Source: Siderastrea siderea (lineage: Eukaryota; Cnidaria; Anthozoa; Scleractinia; Rhizangiidae). Taken from it: 64,000 nucleotides of DNA. Every line of letters begins with the position of its first letter. Position 1 is the first letter of the stretch. Below the pieces are notes generated by a model. It was not told the origin of the DNA and searched no databases. It saw only the letters and a list, made by a program, of their open reading frames with translations. Positions 40,277-51,303 of the stretch are shown in pieces. Both the position numbers and the translations under genes were made by a program. The stretch lies in assembly GCA_964030785.1 (NCBI GenBank), contig OZ034978.1, forward strand, positions 13,195,953-13,259,952, in the 5' to 3' direction.

Positions 40277-41322
40277 TGTTGCCCAGTTTTCGTACGGGCC
40301 CAGTTTTCGTACAAAAAGAACTTTATTTGATTATTTTCGTCGGTCATTTAAATCTTCGTCAACCGAAGAATTCCAAGTAAAAGAACTAAATTTTAAACTG
40401 TACTGTTCGAAAACTAATAAGTCGCAAGTGCAGCAAAGATTACACAACAATCCTTGCAAAGTACAATACACTACATGTATTTGTTGTGGTATAACAGCGA
40501 CGCTTTACATCCAGGTCATGCAATGGTCACGAATATTTAATAGACTTAATCCCGCACAAACAAGCTAAATCGTCAAATAATTAACTAAGGTAGATGTCTA
40601 TGCATAGAATGTTGACATACATCTTGAAATATCGTTAGTTTACCGGTTTTACCGATTTTTTGACTCTGTTGCGATTCTAATAAACATTTACAAAAGTAGC
40701 CAAGAAAAGCAAGCGTAAGCGGAAACGGAAGTAAACCGTTTGCTATTCTGAAGGCGTAAGCGGAAACGGAAGGAAAACGTCGAATCTTATACAGGCCTTT
40801 TTTAACAGCTGTAATACGCAGAATAGTAACCTGTCAACTACCTTTACCAAGGCAGTAAATGACGTACGAGACAGTGGATTGAGCGTAATAAAAGCCGCTT
40901 AAAAGTGACGGACCAAAAAATCAACACTGCGGGATCGATTAAACATCCAACCCCCGAATACCCATTTGCTATTTACACCGGCAATTATTGGTCGCTAAGC
41001 CGATATTTATTCACAAATCGAAGAAAAAACACGATAAGCACTCAGCAGGGTGGCTGACATATCAGTTTGCGTCGAGCGTTTTCGTGGAAAAAAATTTGTT
41101 TTGTCGATGTACGAAAACTGGGCCAGGTGTACGAAGACTGGGCAACTTAGGAGTTTTGGGAAAAATGGCATAATTTTGAACCTTCGTCGATCAAGCGGCC
41201 AATCGTTTTATATATTGAAGGTAAGTAAATGGGTTATCGTTAAAAGAAATTTAAGAAATTTTCATCTCACAGACGAAAAGATATAGCGATTACAAACTAA
41301 AGTGTACGAAAAATGGGCAACA
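40277..41322. mobile_element. ~1.05-kb TIR element with repeated GCCCAGTTTTCGTAC
   Basis: The left end GTTGCCCAGTTTTCGTAC (40278) is followed at once by a second GGGCCCAGTTTTCGTAC. The inverse unit occurs twice near 41109-41148 (GTACGAAAACTGGGCC, GTACGAAGACTGGGCAAC) and once at the right end (GTACGAAAAATGGGCAAC, to 41321). Its frames (40218-40568, 41050-41286) have no domain, so it looks non-autonomous. Confidence 0.55.
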
Positions 41323-41671
41323 CACTGTATGTGGAAGCGTTTTTAAAGCATAAAAATTAAACAAAAAACCTGAACGAATTATTTTCAGATAGAGTTTACT
41401 GTTAAAACGTAATTTTTGTTTACTGGATACAACGGGCTACAAATTTAAAATATGGGGGTACACGTGGAGCACGTACATGGTATGTAAATTAGAAGTAGGA
41501 AAACAGCATCATGAAAAATATGGGACATAAATTTTTGCACTTCATGACAAGAACTAACAACTGAACATGGAAAGCCAAATCAGGATTGCCGCTAATAATA
41601 ATTGGATGGTGCCTATTTATTACTTCATACTAAGAAATTCAAAATTTGAAAACTTCTGACAACCGTTAAAC

Positions 41672-42053
41672 TAAGAGCGCGTTCTTTTGGGACTATTCCG
41701 GAATAGGAATACTCGGAATAAACGGTATCTGTATTCTTTTGGGGGCGATTCCGTTTTCGGAATGAACGGAATATCATTCCGTTCATTCTGCTCCCGATAG
41801 CAGAATGAAAGGAATGAAAGGAATACGGTTTACTCGGAATAGACAGAATACGTGTTCTTTTGGGAAATTTTTGGCGGGAAATCCTACGCGGCCGCCCGCG
41901 CGTGTGCAGAAATAGTGGTTCTCAGGTCACCTCTGCCATGGGTATTCCGTTTTCAGAAGAAGCGTTCTTTTCGAAATTGAAATTCTGCGTATTCTGTTAT
42001 TCCTAAACCGGAATAAGAATAGCCAGAATAGTCCCAAAAGAATGCACCCTTAA
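41672..42053. mobile_element. MITE with GGAATA-rich arms
   Basis: The left arm CGTTCTTTTGGGACTATTCC and the right arm, whose inverse reads CATTCTTTTGGGACTATTCT, are inverted over ~45 bases. The interior repeats GGAATGAACGGAAT and TATTCCG words. About 380 bp, non-coding. It lies next to the TTAA foldback with only ~70 bases between. Confidence 0.65.
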
Positions 42054-42124
42054 GTCTGATTTGCAACTACCCACACTACCCTTCGGTCTTGTCGCGTAAG
42101 CTTGAGTTGATCCGACAACCTTAA

Positions 42125-42635
42125 AGTGCTGCTATGATCAAAAAATCACTTTTATTTTTTCTTCGGATTTCGAAACTATGTTTGTTAAACACTCCCCAAG
42201 CGAAATTATAAGCGTTAATTTTGAGAAGAAGACCGTTAATTTAAACTGCAATTTTCCGGTTTAATGGTCCTCCATTATTACACCAGAAAGGATACAATGA
42301 CGTCATACACTCAAGAGCTGTAAAATGTAGTGTGTGAACGCGGCTTACAAATTATGCAAAACACGAGTTTGAGAGTGTGAAAGCTCAAAACTCCCGTGTT
42401 GCATACTAAATAAGGCACTTTCACACACACTGCATTCTACATCTCTTGAGTGTATGACGTCATTGTATCCTTTCTGATGTAATAATGGCGGACCATTAAA
42501 ACGGAAAATTGCAGTTTAAATTAACGGTCTTCTTCTCAAAATTAAGGCTTATAATTTCGCTTGGGGAGTGTTTAATAAACATAGTTTCGAAATCCGAAGA
42601 AAAAATAAAAGTGATTTTTTGATCATAGTAGCACT
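42125..42635. mobile_element. 511-bp foldback element with TTAA target duplication
   Basis: TTAA flanks both sides (42121-42124, 42636-42639). The arms, starting AGTGCTGCTATGATCAAAAA on the left, are nearly perfect inverse copies for ~240 bases each, leaving a short centre near 42370. Both arms carry GACGTCAT. TTAA duplication is typical of piggyBac and Kolobok transposons, so this is probably a non-autonomous relative. The high arm identity suggests recent activity or conversion between arms. Confidence 0.8.
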
Positions 42636-43052
42636 TTAATTGAAATAGCTGTATGAACTTCACGCTGGTCACATGGCACTCAGCTCGGCGGACTCACTGG
42701 TTACTGATAAGCAAAGTGAGGTGAATGGGGTGCCATGTCAAGGGTAGACGGAAAATCGCTATTTTCCCGTCTACGCTTTCTTAAACTTGGTTCCTTTGTA
42801 AACCAAATTTGAGTCGAGCGGAGCCCAGCGACCGCCATGTTGCATTGGACAGACCAAAGTCCCAGGCTAAACGCATGTAAACGAGGTGGCTGCAACGCCG
42901 CTATTAACACGGATTGTAACAAAATGACTTAAACTTTTCATTCGGTTTCAAGATCATGGCTTATTATTTCGACAACTCGAGCGTTTTTACAGACATGTGT
43001 TACTTTTTTTACAGTCGAACCTCTCTAATTATACGTTCGTTTAGACGTTCAT

Positions 43053-44024
43053 TTAGCAGCTAGTCGATTGTGTGCGGGGAGCAGGAGGAGGGGCTAGAGA
43101 AGACGAAATGGCTACTTCGTTATTTTGCCGGGCACAGAGCAACTCTTTGATTTTTTCTCGTATGTCAACGTTTCGCCAGCCATAAATGCAAAAATTGAGG
43201 CTCGAATTCAGATGCATCAGGGTTCCAGCAGGCCACAAAGCTACTGCAAAATCCTGCTCGTCAAACACTTTGATTCTGAACAAGAAACTGCTGGTAAACA
43301 TTGGGATCTGGCACAGAACCAGGGTTCCAAGGACAGCAACGGTTGTCTTGAGTGCCTTTCTTTCGCGCTGCTGGATCTGCCAGTGTCCGTCGACAGAAAC
43401 GGGAAGATGAGCAGCGATCTGATTCTCGTGTCGTCTGGCCATTCGGTACATGAATAGACTCATTATCGCGATGATGACGAAGGATAAAATTTGAAACACG
43501 ATGCCAACGCGCATACGGGTCTTGTGCGCCACGGCGGCAAGATATGGCGTGAGGACAAGGAGAAGCGTAAGCACCCACCCACAGACAACAAGGAGAAGCA
43601 AACGCTTAGGTGTGACACGCGTATTGTACCAGAACGGCAACTTTACGGCTAAAACTCGCTCTAAACTTAACATCATCAGGGCGAGAAGAGAGGTCAGGTT
43701 GCCCAGAAGATTGAAAGCTGCCAATGCTTCTTTTAGATCGCAGTTGACATCCTCCTTGATTTCCTGAAGGATCGTCGTAACGTAAAGAGGTTGCGTGACG
43801 AGCCCTGTGATGAGGTCAGTAGCTGCAACAGTCACGAACATGTAGTTGTGATTGCGGTGCAGGGAGGGACATCTGTAGATGACGTAGATAACGCAACAGT
43901 TCCCCAAAACAGTGAACACAGCCATTGGCAGTTCCAGGGTGCATATTACTATTCCAAATACGTACATCGCTGGTGTTGAAATTTTAGGAGACATTGCATT
44001 GGGACATAGACTTGCTCCCGCCAT
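43053..44024 (-). CDS. Class A (rhodopsin-like) G-protein-coupled receptor, intronless
   Basis: 323 aa from ATG at 44024 (MAGASLCP); upstream in-frame ATGs, the first at 44144, would add a hydrophobic 40-residue extension that I consider less likely. Seven hydrophobic segments are seen. TM1 has the GN motif (VLGNCCVIYV), TM2 has ATDLITG (Asp 2.50), the end of TM3 has LER where DRY is usual, TM4 has GWVLTL, TM6 has VLCQIPMF, and TM7 has NSSLNFCIYGWRN, which replaces NPxxY but keeps the final Tyr. The conserved Trp/Pro of TM6 (CWxP) is CQIP. The ligand cannot be read from sequence. The departures resemble fast-evolving, lineage-specific anthozoan receptors, which are usually single-exon. The tail ends in PPPAPR and Ser/Thr residues. 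Confidence 0.88.
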   Translation of the reverse strand: MAGASLCPNAMSPKISTPAMYVFGIVICTLELPMAVFTVLGNCCVIYVIYRCPSLHRNHNYMFVTVAATDLITGLVTQPLYVTTILQEIKEDVNCDLKEALAAFNLLGNLTSLLALMMLSLERVLAVKLPFWYNTRVTPKRLLLLVVCGWVLTLLLVLTPYLAAVAHKTRMRVGIVFQILSFVIIAIMSLFMYRMARRHENQIAAHLPVSVDGHWQIQQRERKALKTTVAVLGTLVLCQIPMFTSSFLFRIKVFDEQDFAVALWPAGTLMHLNSSLNFCIYGWRNVDIREKIKELLCARQNNEVAISSSLAPPPAPRTQSTSC

Positions 44025-44144
44025 AATGGCACTGTAAAAGTTCAGAAGACATAAGTCATAGATCATTATAAAAATTATCATTGCCTTTTTTAAACACCCA
44101 ACATTAATTAAGATTAGCCTAAGACTGCCAATCGAGAACAACAT

Positions 44145-45164
44145 TTAGACTCTCCTAGGAGCTATTCATTGGGTCGCACCTAAACGTGGGCTGCAGACTG
44201 ACTCGTCAGTGACTCAGTCACTATTTAGAAGAAGATACGATAGTAGATATTGCAGTCGTGGATATTGGAGTCCCTTACCAAGACTCCCCACACGCTAACT
44301 GACTCTGAAATCAATTCTTCTCCCATACCACAAACAACTAAGTAGCGATTGAGAGCAAGTCAAGGCTGAAGGAAAGCTTGTAGACTTCACAGTAGCCTGC
44401 TCTGCAGGTGGTTGGCAGTATGTTCCTTTGCCGACTCGTCGTGCTTTGCTCTCGTTTTTGTTTAGCGCCCGCGTCTGTTCTGCGGGCTATTATGGATACA
44501 AAAGTGAACTTAAATCTTAACACTCGGACGCCACTCCTCCCTTTTCCAAGAGGATTTTTCATCAGCACCTGCCGTTTTCAGTAGCATATTTTGACGTAAG
44601 TTTGGTGAGAAACAGTTGCTATGGCTATGAGATACAATGAACGTCATAAGTAACATGTGGTCAAGCCATTTTTTGGGTGAAAATGCAGTGTGTTTTCAGT
44701 TTTAGCTGAAAAACGCACAAATTGTTCAAAAAAGGCAGCAAATTGTTTAATTATGTCATATTTGACATGTCTAGCATCAAAATTGTATATTTCCGCCTTT
44801 TTTTATGATTTCTAATTTTGGGCAAAATCCAATATGGGACCATATTTTGTACCACCAGGACGTGTGTTAGCTTGTACGTCCGGACATTTCAGTCACATCC
44901 TTTAGCAGGAAAACATCTTGCATTAAGCTTTGCACTATTCCCTAAACTAACAGAAACACACATATTCACTCCAAATTAGAACATTAAAATATAACAATAA
45001 CATCACTCCAAAGAAAACGAAGTTCAGTTTTCTTTTTCTTTTTCCTTTTTTGACTTGCTTTTCTAGTTCAGCGAGTGCTTGTATTTCTAGGACGGCTAAA
45101 GACAGACAGGTGGATTTGAGAATTCGCAAGTGTTTACTTTGCAGTTCCTCTCGCGAACTCATCT
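44145..45164. other. Spacer with a small lysine-rich frame
   Basis: The minus frame at 45162-44947 encodes 71 aa: a helical EELQSKHLRIL start, KKGKRKRKL, then one hydrophobic segment (VFFGVMLLLYFNVLIW). It abuts the minisatellite, has no recognised relative, and could be an exon, a small membrane protein or repeat-derived sequence. Nothing else is evident. Confidence 0.35.
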
Positions 45165-46430
45165 ACTGCTTCAAAAGTCAGAACCACCATGAACAGCAAA
45201 ATAAACAGCACCACAGAAAGTACTGCTCAGTAGATTTCATTAGAATATTCACACAATGATTTCATATTCAGAATCAAAACTTAGAACCACCTTGAACAGC
45301 AAAATAAACAGCACCACAGAAAGTACTGCTCAGTAGATTTCGTTTGAATTTTCACACTTTAGTATTTTGCATGGTTCAATTTTACCTGTTACAATCCCCC
45401 CCCGGGTATCCCCCGGGACAAGTCCAGCCCTTCGGGCCCGGGGGTGGGGAATTGTTTGAAACGGTTTTGTCCCGGGGGTAGGGGGGCGGGGCAAATCGAA
45501 AACGACTTCTCGTTTTTCTTGTGAAGCGCGTCACTAGCTTATCACTTCTCATTTGACACAATGGCGCCGGACCGCGTAGAGAAGACTGCCTGTTTCCAGG
45601 GAAAATCTCTAGAATTTGTAGCAGACTGGTTGGAGAAGAATAATCTCTCGAAATTAAAATCTGTACTCAAAGGCACGTTTATTATAAGTTGTTAAACGAA
45701 AGTGCGTTTGATGCGTACTCGAATGGATGGCGTTCATCACAAACATAGAAATATTTCTTCGGCGTATTTGTATGAAACAGATGCACGGCTTTATATTAAA
45801 CAGAGATCTCAGTCCACTGTTCTTGTGAAACAAGCTAAGAAAAACTCCTTTAAAATGCTGTCATCAATTTGCTCACCGGACCTCTTTTGCCCATGTGCTA
45901 ATAAAACACGCGGTGAAGAACATTTCTTTACTCGCCAGCAGAATGCCAGTGCGGTTAGACTTTTTTCTTCAGTTTTCTTCTTCAATGTAGTGTCCATATT
46001 TTCTAATACTATGTAATATCCTTCGTTCAGTAAACTCTAGAAAAGCGTTTAAGTTCTTGTCAAAACGTCTGGTTGCAGGTTGTGCTATTGTACGGAAATC
46101 AATTTTTGTCGATGAGGTGTCCCGGGGGTGGGGAATTGTCTCTTTCTGCGTGCCCGGGGGTGCGGAATAGACCCCCAAGTAAGAAAAAAATTGCAAATCC
46201 CCGGGGGTGTGCCCGGGGGGGGGATGGTAACAGGTGGAATTGAACCCTGCATTTCGTTCAAAGACTCAAAAGTTAGAACCACCTTGCACAGCATAATAAA
46301 CAGCACCACAGAAAGTACTGCTCAGTAGATTTCGTTTCAATCTTCACACTTTAGGATTTCGTTTACGGATTCAAAAGTTACTGAGAACCGCCTTGCACAG
46401 CATAATAAACAGCACCACAAAAATGTTTAG
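45165..46430. repeat. ~100-bp minisatellite split by an 884-bp insertion
   Basis: The unit AACAGCAAAATAAACAGCAC / CACAGAAAGTACTGCTCAGT / AGATTTC recurs at ~45200, ~45300, ~46290 and ~46400, in the same orientation. Units before 45367 and after 46251 belong to one array interrupted by the element at 45368-46250. The same minisatellite is in the LIMK intron at 23935-24270. Confidence 0.75.
45368..46250. mobile_element. TIR element with CCCGGG-rich ends inserted in the minisatellite
   Basis: The ends GCATGGTTCAATTTTACCTG (left) and, inverted, GCAGGGTTCAATTCCACCTG (right) continue into GTTAC(A/C)ATCCCCCCCCGGG. CCCGGG occurs repeatedly within ~120 bases of both ends. ATTT flanks both sides (45364-45367, 46251-46254), and the intact neighbouring unit has ATTT once (near 46357). 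Interior: a short frame from ATG at 45561 (MAPDRVEK, ending DWLEKNNLSKLKSVLK) and another at 45702-46016 without a known domain. Apparently non-autonomous. Confidence 0.7.
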
Positions 46431-49269
46431 TCATACAATGCCGGACTGAAATGGCCGAAAACCTTTGTTCTTTAGGGTTTGTTCATGTAAGTATCAATGT
46501 TTTTTTTAGGTTTCCTTTGAGTTTAAGACAACTTTTTAACATAAAAAAGAAAAGTAACCAAACAACACGTCCTGTCGGACAGGGCGAAATTTTTTTACAC
46601 TTATACGTTTTCAAGTTAACAAAGGGTCAAACGTTTAAAATCGAACACTGTTTTACCGTTTGGCTTCAGATAGGTGACAATTCATGTTTAGAAAATTATT
46701 TGGTTGATTACTATTTGAAAACGACCAGTGTTTGCATAAATGCAAGGTGTCCACACGAGAAACACGTAAAAAAGCTAGCTCGGAAAAACTAACATTTCGG
46801 CAGGGTAAATTTAGAGAAGCAGCAGAGAATTGGTTTGAACCTAACCAATTTTGAATCGTTTAAACAGTTGTTTTCTTTTTTTCTGTTAAAAACGTTAATC
46901 GGCCGCCATCTCGAAGAGAGCGTAAAAAAATAAGCCCGGCCAGGTTTTTTGAAATAAAATTATTCCTGAAGGCTCGGTTTGAAGCGAACGGAAGGAAAAT
47001 AAGTAGACTAAAGTATGCATCTATTTGTGCACTGATTGTTGTTAGATTTTTTCAAAATATATCTATTAAACAGATCTATTAAATTGTCCTTGCCTGGATG
47101 TCTTGTCGTTTTTTTATTTATGTATTATTGTCCAGTCTAATTTAATATTTAATTTAAAATATATACTCACGTGTTCCCCTGGCTTACTGAATTTAACTCA
47201 TGTTTTCCTCAGTCGTAATTGCGTAGCTTGGGGTTCATCGAGGAAACCAAGTCGACGAAATAAAAACTTTCAAGACTTGATCACTTTAAGCTATTTTTGT
47301 CAAAAAGGAAGGTGCTTTCGTGGAAAAGAATAAGCCCATTAGCTTTTGTAACTGACAGCTGATATCACTGTTCGATCCTTTCCGGTTATGTGCCTGCAAA
47401 CGGGCTTCTTCGTGTCAACTCGTACATACGTAGGGTAAGCACTGCGCATAATATGTCCCAGGGGTGTACTTCCTACATCACAGATTTATTACCCAACTGT
47501 GTTTAGTTCAGTATTGCACAGAAAGCGCGCGAAACGAGTACAAATATCCCACGATATTGTACAGTTGGTTATTGTCAGGGCGGGATTGTACTATCCGTGC
47601 GCGCGCTCAATCTTCTTTCAAGTTACCGAAAAAGGTTGAAAAAGGTTAAGTTGGATAATAAATCTCTTATTAGATGTTTCGATGTGAAGTATCGTCGTAT
47701 ACTTTTACTCGAAGGCGAAGGGAGGCTCCGCACGAATGGTGCCTTATCTACGTTTCCAGTGTACGAAAGGGTAGAGAAATCTGTTGTTTTAGTATTTTAA
47801 AGGGTCGCTAAAATACACCTAAAACGAAAAAAAGGATAGCACCTAAATCTGAGTACTAAAACAGGGTTGCAAAATTTTGTCAGAACCACAACGCAAAAAG
47901 TATTCGAAGCAATCGAAGCATTCGCTCGACTAAAAGCCCACGATGAATTACTTATGTCTTACAGCTACGTTTTGAGGTAGGAAAAAGTGCGATTTTCTTC
48001 TAAGTATATGACGGAAGTACAGTTTCTATGTAGATTGACAAACAAGCAAGACAGAATTTAACGAGATATGGACTAATACAACGAGCATCGTTAAGGAAAA
48101 CAAAACTACACTTAAGTTTTGTTCTTCACGACGCCGGACGTTCATTAACCGCTAAATTGCTCCCTGTTAAATCATCTTTAGCCCATCAAAACTGTCGGGG
48201 TTTTTTTCACGTCAAAAAGACTTTTATCCAAACTGTTTTTCCGGTGAACAGTCAAGGAATTCAATGGTTTAAATTGATTGATTTGTGTTTTGTCGGTGTA
48301 CACCATTAACTGGGCGCATAAATGGACTATTGGCAAAGTTTCGCAAATTTCAAAAAGGCTCTCCGCCGCAATAGCATGTTCCAACTACCCTTTCACTCGT
48401 TAACGGGAGTCGGTCGGGGTCAGGCAAAAGTAAATAAATAAATAAATAAATAATGAAAATTGAAACGAAATACCAAGAAATAAATAGATAAATAATTCCA
48501 AGGAACGAGCTTTGATTATACCTTAACGCCGGCGTACACTCGAAGGGAGCTACTATCATTTTAAAATTTATTGGAAAAAGTAATTACGAGGTTGATTTAG
48601 ACGTCAGAGTCACTTTAAGACGGATACAAATCGAATTCGAAAGGAAGCAGGCAAAAAATCATGAATTCCTTGTTGTTTTCTTAAAAAATTGGGTCGGCTC
48701 TGAGAACCTTTCCTCTCCTATTACTCTCAGGTAAACCCCGAACGCAAAACCTTCAAAATCGCCAATATTCAACATTTATTTATATATTTACCATGTAAGT
48801 CCGTATTCAATACTGAATATAAAGGACTGCGCTAAATATTAAAAAATAACAAGTAATAAATAGCTGTAACAAGTAATAAATAACAAGTATAAAATAACAT
48901 TAACAGCTGCGAGGACGACAAAATACAACAATTGAGGTAAGTTTACGTTTGTTTTGAACAAAAGTATAAACATTTTCTTAAATACGAACCTCATAATATT
49001 CCCATACAAATCCTTCAAATTTGGAACACATTTTCTGGAGGACCTGTGGTTTTGATGGCGTGACAACCGGCAAACACGTCAAATTTCTCTTTCCCCACAA
49101 GGTAACCTTCCGGCCGGTCATAATCGCTCAGCAAAATAATTCAAAGTCGCAATCACATCAATGTGAATTCAAAGCAAAAATCACTGGTTAAGCTAATAGC
49201 TTCTACAGGTGATTTGAAAACACATTTAAAAATCAAAGCTAAAAATCGCATCCAAAATCGCGGGTAGCT
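46431..49269. other. Long spacer without recognisable genes
   Basis: The frame at 46451-46792 has no domain; it begins MAENLCSLGFVH followed by GTAAGT, so an exon is conceivable. An (AAAT)n tract lies at 48431-48453. Several A/T-rich stretches and no clear TIR element. I found no RNA gene. Confidence 0.4.
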
Positions 49270-49338
49270 TTGCACACATTGCTTGCCTACAATTCATCAG
49301 TCACGCAACCGGTTTACGTACTCACACCTGCTGTTAAA

Positions 49339-50043
49339 ATGAAGGCAATTTGTGCAGGTTTTGCCAAAACAGGAACCAAAAGTCTGGCTAAAGCTCTTCG
49401 GATTCTTGGATACACTGTCTATGACATCGAAGAACACGTCACTTTTCACCGACAAGAATGGCTTGATAGTTTATTGAGACCGATCGTCTTCCTAACTTCA
49501 AAGAAATGTATCAAGGTGTCGATTACGGATATCCCGCCAGTAGTTTGGTTCGAGGAGATTGCAGCCGCCTTGCCAGAGGCCAACGTTATACCCACAGTTC
49601 GAGACTCCGAAGAAGTGTGGATTAAAAGCTGGAAAGGAAACCTCCAACTGACGAAACATTTCTTTGGGAAGATCGTCCTGTGGTTCACTGGTATGGGCCA
49701 TTTCTTTGATACCGTACACACTGCGATTGACGGAAGTTGCAACCCTGAAGCTACAGGCCTCTTCAGAAAGAAGTATCGCCAACACAATGAGAGAGTTCAG
49801 GTAGTTATTCCTGCAGAAGGGCTTCTTGTTTTCAATGTTAAACAAGGATGGAAACCACTGTGTGAATTCCTTGGATGCGATGTTCCGCCCGCTCAGTTTC
49901 CTCGTGAAAATGTTGGCCATGCCTTTGTGAAGCAGCGTAAGGCAAATACTGTCGCCAAAGTCAAATCCACAATAGCTTATATCTTTCTGTTCGGAATAAT
50001 GATCCTCGTTGCTGTTCTTCTGGTGAACATTAGAGCAGGGTGA
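49339..50043 (+). CDS. Sulfotransferase-like protein with C-terminal membrane anchor, intronless
   Basis: 234 aa from ATG at 49339 (good context, aaaATGa); an upstream in-frame ATG at 49270 would add 23 residues and is not favoured because the family starts just before the first strand (MKAICAGF). GFAKTGTKSL near the N-terminus matches the 5'-phosphosulfate-binding loop of P-loop sulfotransferases. VTxIP-like text (ITDIPPVVWFEE), TVRDSEEVWIKSW and QGWKPLCEFLG follow, as in the Sulfotransfer_4 type. LPEANVIPTVRD holds the Arg/Asp of the 3'-phosphate-binding region. Residues ~209-229 form one hydrophobic segment (IAYIFLFGIMILVAVLLV), so the enzyme may be tail-anchored. Family members are often intronless and expanded in cnidarians (memory). 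The acceptor substrate is unknown. Confidence 0.85.
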   Translation: MKAICAGFAKTGTKSLAKALRILGYTVYDIEEHVTFHRQEWLDSLLRPIVFLTSKKCIKVSITDIPPVVWFEEIAAALPEANVIPTVRDSEEVWIKSWKGNLQLTKHFFGKIVLWFTGMGHFFDTVHTAIDGSCNPEATGLFRKKYRQHNERVQVVIPAEGLLVFNVKQGWKPLCEFLGCDVPPAQFPRENVGHAFVKQRKANTVAKVKSTIAYIFLFGIMILVAVLLVNIRAG

Positions 50044-50975
50044 TGGTATGGATCAGATTCAGAAATGACACCAGATTTACGCTGACAGGGGCGTTCCCAG
50101 ACATTTTTTGGCAGTAGGCACTAAGTCAGGTTGATACTTAGCCGAAGGGAGACAAACGTAATGAATACGGTCAGGATCAGAAATACATTTTTTATTTCAA
50201 TCGTAGTCGTGCTCAGATATCAACTTAGGCGAATTCCGCTTTTCAGTATGTTTGGATTTCCTGTCTCACAGAGAGTTGCAAGCACTGATTATCCTCTAAT
50301 GACTGCTTGTGGATGAAAGAATGCACGACTTTGGCGTTGCCATAACAACATTTCGTGATATTTGGTTTATAACAGTCCTTTCCGTAGCGTAATAGTGTTG
50401 ATGTTCTGGAGGTAACTCGAGACAATTACTAACACATACGAAATAGTTACAGTTCAAAAGCTAACCCACTGTTCTTCTTAGCGCAAAAGTTCCGTACTAC
50501 ACTTTTGATGTCAACTGAAGTGCCTCTATAAGCAGGCATAAGCGCCAAAGAGGAGAGCTGCTCAGTTCTCGTGGCTGGGTTCTAAATGACTGCTTTGGCG
50601 TTGCAGTAGACACAGGCATTGTAAGAAGAATAGTGAGAACTGTTGTTACGTTTGGGTACAGTTTAGCAATCCGACTAAGAACAGTGATAAATAAGGCGGC
50701 AAGATTAGTAAAGGATGAGAGTGAAGAAAAGAGAAGAGAATGGACGTAGAGATAACAGATTTTAGAACACTAAATTCCTCCTTACCGTATATTTAGCTTC
50801 TGCTGTATGTTTTCATCGTGTTATTTTGTTGAATATTTTTATGGAAATAGTATTAAAGTGCAGATACAGAAGGTTGTCGATACATATCCAATACCCGAAT
50901 TTTTGATGTTGAATTTTTAATCGGTACCTAATGAATTTTAGTGATCACTATGTCGTCCCGTTTCTTGAGTTGCCT
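50044..50975. other. 3' flank of the sulfotransferase-like gene
   Basis: No further coding sequence recognised. The possible transcript end is not defined. Confidence 0.35.
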
Positions 50976-51303
50976 TTGGGTGTTTAGGACCTCTTCGATT
51001 GAAGTATTCTGATGCGACAGATCGTAACGTCGCGGCAGCCAGTTCTTTCTTATCATCATTCCGCAAGTGGGTTTCGAGATTTCAATATACCTTTTTTCAG
51101 AAATTAATCCTCTGTCGTGGTTTGAAGTTTTCGATTCCACAACGGATTTCTCCTATCGAAGTTACTTGCGAGCTTTGAAAAGGCATATTGCAATTGGAAT
51201 CTCGAGCCCCACCTGTGGAATGATGATATGAAAGAACTGGCTGCCGCGACGTTACGATCTGTCGCATTAGAATACATCAATCGAAGAGGTCCTAGGCCCA
51301 TTG
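50976..51303. mobile_element. Foldback element with ~110-bp arms
   Basis: The left arm (GACCTCTTCGATTGAAGTAT, GATGCGACAGATCGTAACGT, CGCGGCAGCCAGTTCTTTC) returns inverted at 51290-51190 with a few substitutions, and the arms extend to AGGCATATTG / CAATATACCTTT. The loop is ~110 bases (51075-51180). No coding content. Outer edges near TTTAGGACC/GGTCCTAGG are approximate. Confidence 0.75.

Noticed and set aside
43125..43767. Several open frames on both strands inside the GPCR
   Set aside because: They overlap the seven-helix frame and carry no domain; they are shadows of GC-richer coding sequence.
45165..46430. Regular repeats that might be a CRISPR array
   Set aside because: Units are ~100 bp, head-to-tail and without unique spacers; the genome is eukaryotic and no cas-like gene is present.
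49446..49920. Two minus-strand frames of 113 and 140 aa
   Set aside because: Antisense shadows of the sulfotransferase-like gene.
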